DNA from: Jaminaea rosea
Taxonomy: Eukaryota > Basidiomycota > Exobasidiomycetes > Microstromatales
Direction of reading: 5' to 3'
Assembly (NCBI RefSeq): GCF_003144245.1
Contig: NW_020289978.1
Location: forward strand, 620,001-684,000
Length of the DNA stretch: 64,000 nucleotides
Every line of letters begins with the position of its first letter. Positions within the stretch are counted from its first letter, which is position 1. The notes beneath the pieces were generated by a model. That model was not told where the DNA came from. It worked only from the letters and a program-made list of their open reading frames with translations, and made no database searches. A program made the position numbers and the translations under genes. Below, one piece after another: positions 43,156 to 51,698 of the stretch.

Positions 43156-46100
43156 ATGGCGACAGCCAGCGACGCCTACATCTCAGCAGGAGTCAATCGC
43201 TCATCACACAATGCAGATTGGACCCTCTACAAGCCCAAAGAGGACCGTCATGAGCCCATCTCGGTGCTCGCCTATGGATCCAGCAGCAGCATTGCAGTCG
43301 CATACAACCTAGGCGACCCCGACTCGAATCATCGTGGCCTGTCCCACTTGGTCGACACGCATTTCACGACGCCGATTACGACGCTCAAATTCATCCCTCT
43401 GGCAGCGGAAGCGGGTTCGCTCGCTTTTGTCGCCGGGGCGGGCAATGGACAGGCGGCTATCTGGGTTGGCAGCGAAGCGTCTCATGACAACGACGATGCT
43501 GCTTCAACGTCGAAGACCTCTTCGCTCTGGAGGCCCCTGAGCTGGCGCATGGCATTCGATCTGACGCAAAAGCCGGCGAAAAGCTCCAAAGCAACGCTTG
43601 TTCCGGTCAAGTCATCTCGTACGGCTGGCTCCTCGGCAGGGACTGTTCAAGCCATTGGCGTCGAACGCGGCGGGCAAGGCATCGACGATACGGCTGCTGC
43701 AACGATCATAGGCATTGGATCTTCAGACGGTACCATCTCGATCTACAGCGTTTCTCTCGCTTCTCTGAGCGCACGGCCGCCCGCAGCAGATGTAGCAACA
43801 ACGCAGCCGCAACTCATTCAAACCTTCACCCCCTCAAAATCCGAGCTAGGTAACGCTCTCCCACTCGACGTCTCCCTCGTCTCACTTCCAGGCAGCAGCG
43901 CCATCCTGATGGCGACCGCAGCCACGGATCGCAAAATTGTATTCTGGCTAGCAGAACAGCGCGGCCAGCCGTTCAGCAAGGTACTGACCCTGCCTGGGCA
44001 CGATGACTGGGTACGATCGCTTGACTTTTCTGCTGCCTTTTCACCCTCCAAAGTGGACGACGGTTCCCACGCTCTCTGCCTCGCAAGTGCCAGTCAGGAT
44101 AGCTCAGTCCGTCTCTGGCGAATCAGGCGGCAAGACTCATCGCCATCGACCGAGCCAGCACCAACAGCACAACCAGCTTCTTCCACCCCGTCAAACGACG
44201 CCTTCGAGGCCCTCGCACGTCAGGTGGAAGATGAAGCCGCGAGCGACTCTGCCGCCTTATCAAGCAAGGTACACACCTTCAGCACCTCCTCCGGTTCAGC
44301 CTCGTGGGCAATCACATTCGACGCTCTCCTCACCGGACACGAGGGCTGGGTGACCGGGGTACGATGGATGCCCACGTCACCGACCACTCCGGCTCAGGAT
44401 CAGCCCGCCGCCCTGGTGAGCTCAAGCGTCGACAATAGCGTGATCCTTTGGACCCCTTCCGGCACCAGCCCCGTGGGCGGCTCAGCCTTGCCCGGCCTAT
44501 CTTCAGCAGAAGCAACCTCCTCCCTCTGGCTGCCATCACACCGCTTTGGCGAACTAGGTGTAGCAGGGGCAGGAGCGATGGGAATGTTTGGTGCCCTTTT
44601 CGATCCGAAGTGGCACCTCAGCCGAGACCATGTCACCGTGGCATCGCATGCTTGGGGTGGACCGGTACACTTGTGGAGCCATGTCGAAGGCGGCGAGGCA
44701 GGTGGTGCAAGATGGGAGAGTCGCCCAGCGATCACGGCGCATGCACTAGCGGTGAAGAGTGCACGCTGGGCACCGAAGGGGGACTGGTTCCTGACGGCCA
44801 GCCTCGATCGCACAGCACGTCTTTTCGGGAAGGTCCGCTCCAGCAACCCTGCCACTGGGTCTTCTTGGCACGAGCTCGCACGCCCACAAACACACGGCTA
44901 CGATTTGCAGTGCGCTGCTTGGCTTCAGGACGGGTTGTCATTCATAAGCGCTGCCGAGGAGAAGGTGGCTCGATTGTTCGCGGCACCGCAGTCTTTTGTG
45001 GATAGTGCGAGGCGACTCGGAGCGACATCACAGGCAACTACAGCTACGCCAACGCACAACTTATTGGCCCTTTCGCTGCCCCGCGAGCTCGATGCGCAAC
45101 AAGGGAGCACGACGCACCTTGAGCACTTGGGCAGGCCGATTCGTGAAGCCGCGGAAATGACTTGCCTTGGACCGAGGCCGCACAGGCTGGTAATCGTGCT
45201 GTGCTCTGCACAATTCGACACGCTCTGCGCTACAGAAGGGGAGGAGTTGGGGCTGGAAACCGTCAGCTTCTCGCAGATTGAGACAATACTGCGCTGGACG
45301 TATGCTCAAGCGTGGGGCGTGGCTGTACAGCGTGACGCTCTCCTGCTGGACGTGGATGCCCTCCTCGTCGGTCAGGCACAGGCGCCGCGCGTTGTGCGCA
45401 AGTGGGGATCGGAGGAGGCGAGTGCGACAGAGAGGCTGCGGTGTGGACGATTCTGGGCGGTGAAGGACTCGACTGCAGTCCTGCCTTTCTTGCTTGCTCA
45501 GAGGCCCGGATCGACGAGCAGCTTGGCGCCAGAATTTTTGCGGTTAGGTCAGGCTGCCGCTCAACCGGATGCTTCCACCAGCGCTGCAGAGGGTAGTGAA
45601 GCCGATGTCGAAAGTCGCCCGCCTTTCCCTCACCATCCTGGCCTCGCCCTAGGCGGGACCTTTGACCACCTGCACTGTGGTCACAAGATCCTTCTCTCTC
45701 TCTCGGCCCTCATTGCCACCGAACTACTCATTGTAGGCATCACAGGCGACTCGATGCTAGCCAAGAAGACGCACCCCGAGCTTGTCGAATCCATCCAAGA
45801 AAGGCGAGCTGCCGTTCGTCAATTCTTGCAGACCTTCACGAGCACCATGCCAAGGAAGAGGAGAATGAGGTATAACCTCGCCGCGTTGAAGGACGTTGCC
45901 GGTCCCGCGGGGACGGAGGTTGAGCTGCAAGCCATGCTCCTCACAGAGGAGACGGTAAGCGGTGGCGACTACATAGACAATGCGCGCAAGGAGCGCGGCC
46001 TCAGTGCTCCGTTGCAGCGGTACGTCATGGGTGTATTAGGCGCGAGTGGAGAGACGGATGTGAAAGGGCAAAGTGCGGCCGAGTTGGCTGCGGCTAAGGT

Positions 46101-47310
46101 GGGGAGTACGGCCATTCGCAAGTGGCTGAGTGAGCAGGGTGCAAGGGTCAGGGCAGAGGCAAGACGGAGGATGCGAGCTATAGTCTCCGAGTCGCAGAAA
46201 GAAGACATAGAGGCTTCTGCGAAGGCAAGCGGTCAGCAGGCGCCAGGATCAGCTCGACCACTCGCTGCGACGGTTCCTGCTCTCGGACTGTCGAATCGCG
46301 CCGTCTACGAAGGGCAAAGCGGAGAGGACACGCAAGTAGACGATCTTGGCCGAACGGTCACTGCCGAAACCAACGGCAGTATCCATTCCCTGAGCGACGG
46401 CACCAGCTCAACATATCCGCGTCCTCCCGTGGAGGAAGAGCTCCTCTCCACGACCCTCTGGCCGGAGCTCGACAAACTCTATGGACACGGGTACGAGCTC
46501 CTCTGCGTCGACTCATCCCCCACTTCCCCCCTCGTCGCTACCTCGTGCCGCGCCACTTCCAGACAACACTGCGCCATCCGGGTGTACGACGCTTCGCAGC
46601 ACTGGAAGCAGGTGGCCATTCTCCCAGGTCACTCTTTGAGTGTCACTAGGATACGGTTCAGCCCAGACGGCAGGTGGATATTGAGCGTGTCTAGGGATAG
46701 AAGCTGGAGATTGTGGAGTGTTGAGCGTGCCGAGAAGGAGGCAGATGGAAGTGATGCTGGCGAATGGCGCTTCGCTGCGTTTGCCGGCGGGGACGGAGAC
46801 GATGATGACGAAGAGACGTCGAAGCAGATACAGCTTCCCCACACCCGCATTGTGTGGGACGCCGCATGGGCCGACGATGGGAAGACCTTCGCCACCGCCT
46901 CGCGCGATCGATCCGTCAAGATTTGGAGATTGGCACCCAGCGCAGTGCTTGCGCAGCGTCAGCAGAAGGGCGCGGATGCCACCGAAGAGGAGGGGCCTGT
47001 CGCTCTCGTCGCTACCGTCTCGCGTCTCGCCGCTGGTGCGACCGCTGTTGCCTTTGACCTTTGGAATCGCTTAGCCGTCGGACTCGACAATGGTACGGTG
47101 GCGGTGTACCAAATTGCGAGGACAGGAGATCCGGAGGAGATGCGCTTGCTCCTGACCTTGCCCGGCCACCACTCTGGCGCTATTAACGAAGTGGCTTGGC
47201 GGCCGCACACGGCGGGCGAGGAGGAAGCCAAAGATGCTACCGGACTTTTGCTGTCGGCCGGGGAAGATGGCGCTGTACGCCTGACGAAGGTGGAGAGCAA
47301 CATCGTCTAG
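43156..47310 (+). CDS. ELP2: Elongator subunit Elp2 with an inserted phosphopantetheine adenylyltransferase
   Basis: One intron-free ORF of 1,384 aa. Residues 1-635 match the N-terminal WD40 half of Elp2: GHDDWVRSLDFSAAF, SASQDSSVRLWRI, LLTGHEGWVTGVRWMP, ASLDRTARLFGKV and WHELARPQTHGYDLQCA. Residues 1036-1384 match its C-terminal half from ATVPALGLSNRA, then LWPELDKLYGHGYELLC, VSRDRSWRLWS, HTRIVWDAAWADDG and TASRDRSVKIWRL. Between them, residues about 637-1015, lies a complete fungal-type PPAT. It has an N-terminal helper region (RLVIVLCSAQFDTLC, LLLDVDALLVGQ), the nucleotide-binding GGTFDHLHCGHK (833-844), LLIVGITGDSML, LTEETVSGGDYIDNAR and KVGSTAIRKW (981-990). PPAT makes dephospho-CoA from 4'-phosphopantetheine; Elp2 is the WD40 scaffold of the acetyl-CoA-using tRNA-modifying Elongator. 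The catalytic residues look intact. It is convergent with THO3 (37 bp). Confidence 0.93.
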   Translation: MATASDAYISAGVNRSSHNADWTLYKPKEDRHEPISVLAYGSSSSIAVAYNLGDPDSNHRGLSHLVDTHFTTPITTLKFIPLAAEAGSLAFVAGAGNGQAAIWVGSEASHDNDDAASTSKTSSLWRPLSWRMAFDLTQKPAKSSKATLVPVKSSRTAGSSAGTVQAIGVERGGQGIDDTAAATIIGIGSSDGTISIYSVSLASLSARPPAADVATTQPQLIQTFTPSKSELGNALPLDVSLVSLPGSSAILMATAATDRKIVFWLAEQRGQPFSKVLTLPGHDDWVRSLDFSAAFSPSKVDDGSHALCLASASQDSSVRLWRIRRQDSSPSTEPAPTAQPASSTPSNDAFEALARQVEDEAASDSAALSSKVHTFSTSSGSASWAITFDALLTGHEGWVTGVRWMPTSPTTPAQDQPAALVSSSVDNSVILWTPSGTSPVGGSALPGLSSAEATSSLWLPSHRFGELGVAGAGAMGMFGALFDPKWHLSRDHVTVASHAWGGPVHLWSHVEGGEAGGARWESRPAITAHALAVKSARWAPKGDWFLTASLDRTARLFGKVRSSNPATGSSWHELARPQTHGYDLQCAAWLQDGLSFISAAEEKVARLFAAPQSFVDSARRLGATSQATTATPTHNLLALSLPRELDAQQGSTTHLEHLGRPIREAAEMTCLGPRPHRLVIVLCSAQFDTLCATEGEELGLETVSFSQIETILRWTYAQAWGVAVQRDALLLDVDALLVGQAQAPRVVRKWGSEEASATERLRCGRFWAVKDSTAVLPFLLAQRPGSTSSLAPEFLRLGQAAAQPDASTSAAEGSEADVESRPPFPHHPGLALGGTFDHLHCGHKILLSLSALIATELLIVGITGDSMLAKKTHPELVESIQERRAAVRQFLQTFTSTMPRKRRMRYNLAALKDVAGPAGTEVELQAMLLTEETVSGGDYIDNARKERGLSAPLQRYVMGVLGASGETDVKGQSAAELAAAKVGSTAIRKWLSEQGARVRAEARRRMRAIVSESQKEDIEASAKASGQQAPGSARPLAATVPALGLSNRAVYEGQSGEDTQVDDLGRTVTAETNGSIHSLSDGTSSTYPRPPVEEELLSTTLWPELDKLYGHGYELLCVDSSPTSPLVATSCRATSRQHCAIRVYDASQHWKQVAILPGHSLSVTRIRFSPDGRWILSVSRDRSWRLWSVERAEKEADGSDAGEWRFAAFAGGDGDDDDEETSKQIQLPHTRIVWDAAWADDGKTFATASRDRSVKIWRLAPSAVLAQRQQKGADATEEEGPVALVATVSRLAAGATAVAFDLWNRLAVGLDNGTVAVYQIARTGDPEEMRLLLTLPGHHSGAINEVAWRPHTAGEEEAKDATGLLLSAGEDGAVRLTKVESNIV

Positions 47311-47347
47311 TGTGCCTCTGATGGAAATGCAATACCTCGATTTCACC

Positions 47348-48519
47348 TTATAATCCCCAGACCCTTACCGTCCCCTCCTGTCCCTGCCCTCTTTCGTCGC
47401 CCGCATAAGCCAACAAATGCCTTGTAGGAGACCAGCTCAGCGCATTGACTGTGCCTACCGCAGGCAGCTTATGCAGCCTGCGTCCATCAACAGTCGACCC
47501 AATCCACACCACTGCATCCTCCCCGCCTGCGGCGATGAACTCGCCGTCGTGGCTGAAGGAAATGGAGCGAGGCGGTGTCTGCAGGTCCCCTCCAGCCATC
47601 CAGTGCGACTGAAGCTCAGGCAGCGTCCAGCAGGCGATTGTGGCATCGGCGCTCCCTGTTGCTAGGTATCGTCCGAGCGGGTCGAAGCGACCACAGAAGA
47701 CGGTGGCCGTGTGCGCCACGAGGGTGTGGACCGGTGGCCAGTCGATTGTTGGCATGGGCTTAGGCGCGGTAGAGTCACTGCCATTGGTCATGTCAGCATC
47801 CTCTCCCACTGTCTGCTTTACCTCGTCCACCAGCTTCTCCGGATCATTATGCGCTCTAGCGTCATACATCCTCACATACCCCTTGCCCGTTGTAGCGATA
47901 AAGATGCTGCCACCGTTGGACCAGCCTATCTCATTGATCTCCTCATTGCTGCTCGATGACCCGGCCTTGATCGTTCCTAGAATCTTGCCGGGTCCATTGC
48001 GCACGTCGATGAGGGAGAGAACGTCTTCCCTGTTGCCGACGGCGAGCAGATGCCCCTTGGGATGGAAGGAAAGATTGATATTGCTGCCAGGGGTCGAGGT
48101 AGTGAAGATGGGCTGCAGGGTACGGGTATCCCATAGTCTGGCGAGTTGGAGTGGAGGATGTCAGGCTGAGTCCCTCACGAGGTTCATACATTCGCCTCCT
48201 CGCTTGCTCACCTGACGGTCCTATCCAGGGCAGCAGTCGCGACCCTCTCCGGATTCGTTGGATCCCACACAAGGGCCTCGACCGTATCCGTATGCCCTCT
48301 CAGCTCTTGGCTGCTTCGATCTAGCGAAGCCCTCTCAGGCTGCCAGATCCTCACTGCCTTGTCACTTCCGCCCGAGGCAAGCTTACGCCCATCACACGAC
48401 CAGGCTAGACATCGTACGGCACGATGATGCCCGCCTTTGAGCTCTTTGGGCGCTTTCCAGGTTGAGAAGCGTGGGTCTCGCAAGTCGCGACGGGCAAAGA
48501 TGTCTTCGTTGTCTTGCAT
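47348..48519 (-). CDS. THO complex subunit 3 (Tex1/THOC3-like WD40)
   Basis: WD40 protein of the THO/TREX complex that couples transcription with nuclear mRNA export. Exons 48519-48212 and 48137-47348, with a 74-nt intron splitting T-V-R|LWD, give 365 aa. WD repeats: HHRAVRCLAWSCDGRKLASG near residue 33, LRGHTDTVEALVWDPTNPER, LWDTRTLQPIF, NINLSFHPKGHLLAVGNRED, INEIGWSNGG, TLVAHTATVFCGRFDPLGRY, SISFSHDGEFIAAGGED and TVNALSWSPTRHLLAYAGDE, ending VRVWGL. The order and spacing, especially the GRFDPLGRYLATGSADA-like and AAGGED blocks, fit THOC3/Tex1 better than other WD families. An in-frame ATG at 48723 would add 68 residues of low similarity. The internal start MQDNEDIFARRD was chosen because it leaves a normal promoter gap to the divergent gene at 48857. 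Confidence 0.87.
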
Positions 48520-48856
48520 CGGATTGCTGTTGGAAGAGGAGCCCGAGGTGGCGAGACTCACGGGAAGGAAGGGGATCTGGAAGAGACAGGAGGAGCGTTG
48601 GGGATTGAATGAATGCAGCTTGTTGGCCAGAGCGCGAAGAAGCATTGGACCATCGCAAGACACGGAAGCAGCACCACGTGGAAACGGAAAGGCGGCGTCG
48701 GTGCGAGCTTTTAGGAACATCAAGGCCCAGTCGACGACGTTGAGGGCAGCAACTTAGCACCCTTGCAATCTCTCATCACCATCGCCGGCCTTTACTTCGT
48801 TGCGCTCATCCTGCACAATGGCATGACGCCTTCTCCTCTCAATCCAGAGCTATAGC
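48520..48856. promoter_or_regulatory. Divergent promoter region
   Basis: A 337-bp gap between the THO3-like gene and the divergent mitochondrial-type gene. Part of it (48520-48723) is open in the THO3 frame and could be an N-terminal extension. No TATA box was seen. Confidence 0.45.
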
Positions 48857-51445
48857 ATGGCCGCCCGACTTGCCCTTCCTTGGCAGCGAGCTAGTCGTAG
48901 CACGACGTCAGGCCTTTTGCCGCCTCCATTATCAAGAGGCTACTTTCACCCACATCCACCGGGAGAGCGCAAATCTCCAAAGAAGCCGCGCAGATCAAAG
49001 GATGGGGTGAAGCGCAATGGGAGGGGTAAAGACAGCTATGGCGCAAAGCCTGCTGCCGACCTTCCCCGCCTCAACATGTCCCACCTGCAGCATCTTTCTC
49101 CCCTCCCTTCACCTGCGCTCGCTACCACGACAGCTTCCGAGCGCGCTGCCCGCCTTTCTCGGCTCTTCACGCTGCTCGATGCAGGGCACTCAGCACCCTT
49201 CGCCGAACTGGAAGCCGCTTTCAGGGACGTTGTAGTACATCTACCCGGAGGTGCCTCTCTCCTCTCGGTGGAGGAGACGCGCTCACTCCTCGCAAGGCTG
49301 GACGGCCGACACGACCTGGGAACGGGCAAAGCCTTGGAAATGGCTCGCATGCTCACGACCTGCGCACGTACGGCGAGGCAGAGATTGGAGGAATACGGCG
49401 GGTCACCGCGCGAGGTCCAGGAGTGGCGACGCTTGTTGGGCGCACAGACGACGGCGAGGACTTTGGTGATGCTCATTACGCGTGGGTCGTGGATGGTCGG
49501 CAAGTCGGACGTGGTGGAGGCCATGGAAGCTTTGCGAATGCTGGATGAAGAGAGACCGATCAGCAGATCGCAGTCAAGGGGCAGCCGGCTGAACCTTTTG
49601 TTGGACGTCGTGGCGCGGGCGGCGTACGATCAGAAGGGGGAGGCAGGTGAGCTCGCAGCGGAAGACCATGTTCCAGGACACACAGAGGAGCTCCTTGACC
49701 CGGAAAGCCATCCGCTCAAGCCTTGGACTTGGCCTGTTCTCACCGATCCAAACAGGCCCTTAGACGTAGCTACGGCTGCGGCGGTGTTCGAACGCATTTG
49801 GACGACCATGGAGACTGAGGGCATGGGGTTCAAAGCCTTTTCGTATGCCTCGAGGCTCAAGATGGAGGGCAAGAAGGCGCGAAGCGAACTGCTGGCCAGC
49901 CTTGCAAAGTGGGCTACCGGCCGCCCAGGAGCGCAGTCGTCTGCCACCGCAGATGCTAAGATCTTCGGCTTCGACCGGGTCCGCCAAAGCCTTGTAGAAG
50001 CCCACGACTTCGGCCTGCTCTCTGCAGCACACATACACGAAGCTCTTGGACAGTATTCGAAGCTGTCCTTTGCACTGCGAGAAGCCATGACAGAGCTACG
50101 CGTTGATGAACACAGGCACCAGCCGATCCTGCGATCCCTACTCGCCGCTCAGTCTCAACGCGAGGCAGAGCGTGCCTTCATCTCAAGATCCAGTGTCACT
50201 GCTGCATCACCGTCGTCCACGCTGCTGCTACCGTCAGTTGATGAGCAGATACGCCAAGTCTACGAAGCGCTACGCTGGAACACTGTGCGAAGCGAGATGG
50301 CTCTGTTGCGCGCGTCGAAGGAGAGAGCGGAGGGTGAAGCAGCAAGGCAGAGGAAGCCTACTGTTTTCGAACAGCTATTCGGCCTCACACCATCACTCGG
50401 CAGGCCTGCTACGTCAATCGCTGCAGCGACTGACCACGAGGCAGAGCCGTACCCACAGCCGGCAGGGGCGACAGCGGAGGAGGTAGTTCCGCTCCTGGGC
50501 ATCCCCTTACCCTCCCATATTCACGCGACGTCAATGACGCAAGAGGTGCTCATACGCCACTACGCCCTCGTCAGCGGAGACTTCAACGCAGTGCAAGAGG
50601 TGGTGGAGGACTATCGCTCTTCCCTCGACCCTGGCGTTGCGCCGCCGAAAATCACGAGCCTCTTCCTCCGCCAACACGGTCAGAACGAAGAGGAGGGAAG
50701 GGAGAGCGAACACCATCCGTTGCGCGTTGGGACCCTCTGCTCCGTCATTCAAGGCTTTTCATTCCGTGGCGTACCTTTTGTCCTGTCCTACGAGGAGGAT
50801 GAAAGTGGGCGAAGACGAGAGGTTTGGCATCCTCGCGAGGACTTACTGACGGATGGAGAACATCCCAGCCTAGCTTGGAACATCAATCACCTTAATACCT
50901 ACGTGGAAGAGCTTCTCATGCTCAAGCCTCGTACTGCGGCTATGCGGATCAAGGAGGCAGAGCGGGAGAAAGAGAGACAGAGATTGGCCAACATCACGGT
51001 CAAGGCCACAATCTCCAAGCTTAGAGAGAACGGGCCGAGCACTGCTGGGGATGAGAGTCAATCTCGTCGCGATGACGCCTCTTCTCCGGCTACGTGGGAG
51101 ACGCAGCTTGATTTGTCCCCTTCACCTCGGCAGGTCTTCTTCATCCTGACGGCGCTGCGACGTTGCATGGGGGACGAGCACGACGGGCGAGTTCTCGATG
51201 TGTGGGAGAGATTGGAGGCCAAGTTCGGATACCGCAGCAGGCTTCATGGCGCGGCAGAGACCTCTTCGTCAAAGACGACGGAGCAGCATAGTCGTCCCAA
51301 TGCTTTCGGGTGGCGCGGCTGGCGTGTTGACAATCGTGTGCGGAGACTGGTCGACTTTCTGAAGGAGAGGGAGGAGGAGAGAGGAAAAGAGGTGCAGAGA
51401 AGGTTGAAGGAGGAGAGTGATGACCAGGAGTATCCTCAATTGTAA
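48857..51445 (+). CDS. Uncharacterised helical protein, probably mitochondrial
   Basis: Single-exon ORF of 862 aa. The first about 60 residues (MAARLALPWQRASRSTTSGL, then a Lys/Arg-rich stretch) lack acidic residues until about residue 36 and look like a mitochondrial presequence. The rest is rich in amphipathic helices of about 30-40 residues (RLSRLFTLLDAGHSAPFAEL, TAAAVFERIWTTMETEGMGF, HALVSGDFNAVQEVVEDYRS-like) without membrane segments. This style resembles the degenerate PPR/TPR-like proteins of fungal mitochondria that handle organelle RNA or translation, but I could not find a clean repeat consensus. The C-terminus (residues about 735-860) contains PRQVFFILTALRRCMGDEHD and a charged end. 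Function unknown. It is divergent from the THO3-like gene. Confidence 0.75.
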   Translation: MAARLALPWQRASRSTTSGLLPPPLSRGYFHPHPPGERKSPKKPRRSKDGVKRNGRGKDSYGAKPAADLPRLNMSHLQHLSPLPSPALATTTASERAARLSRLFTLLDAGHSAPFAELEAAFRDVVVHLPGGASLLSVEETRSLLARLDGRHDLGTGKALEMARMLTTCARTARQRLEEYGGSPREVQEWRRLLGAQTTARTLVMLITRGSWMVGKSDVVEAMEALRMLDEERPISRSQSRGSRLNLLLDVVARAAYDQKGEAGELAAEDHVPGHTEELLDPESHPLKPWTWPVLTDPNRPLDVATAAAVFERIWTTMETEGMGFKAFSYASRLKMEGKKARSELLASLAKWATGRPGAQSSATADAKIFGFDRVRQSLVEAHDFGLLSAAHIHEALGQYSKLSFALREAMTELRVDEHRHQPILRSLLAAQSQREAERAFISRSSVTAASPSSTLLLPSVDEQIRQVYEALRWNTVRSEMALLRASKERAEGEAARQRKPTVFEQLFGLTPSLGRPATSIAAATDHEAEPYPQPAGATAEEVVPLLGIPLPSHIHATSMTQEVLIRHYALVSGDFNAVQEVVEDYRSSLDPGVAPPKITSLFLRQHGQNEEEGRESEHHPLRVGTLCSVIQGFSFRGVPFVLSYEEDESGRRREVWHPREDLLTDGEHPSLAWNINHLNTYVEELLMLKPRTAAMRIKEAEREKERQRLANITVKATISKLRENGPSTAGDESQSRRDDASSPATWETQLDLSPSPRQVFFILTALRRCMGDEHDGRVLDVWERLEAKFGYRSRLHGAAETSSSKTTEQHSRPNAFGWRGWRVDNRVRRLVDFLKEREEERGKEVQRRLKEESDDQEYPQL

Positions 51446-51698
51446 TATAGCACTCAATCATGAGATTCATTGCACGCTTCGACTTTGAATGCTTGTCGAT
51501 GAGTTGCGCTCAGTTAGACTGAAAGCTGTGACGGCGGTGTTGGCCATGGCGCGTGGCTCGGAGTGATTGCTCGGGCTGAGGTCCGGCTGAACCAACCAAC
51601 ACACAAGCCAAGGCGCACCGCCGCCTTGGTTTCTCTCCGCGCCTTCCTTCTAATCCTTCCTACCTCTCTCTGCCACCACCAGCCCTGCCAAGATCAAC

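Noticed and set aside
45050-46260. PPAT as a nested gene inside an Elp2 intron
   Set aside because: The whole segment is in the same open frame as both Elp2 halves, with no stop codons. An intron of 1.2 kb would be far out of range here. Kept only as a possible refutation of the fusion.
45050-46260. Assembly artefact explaining the Elp2-PPAT fusion
   Set aside because: Both borders are in frame and the Elp2 halves continue exactly where the family sequence would; a random join would rarely do this twice.
48520-48723. 68-residue N-terminal extension of the THO3-like protein
   Set aside because: No family similarity and it would consume most of the divergent promoter. It cannot be fully excluded.
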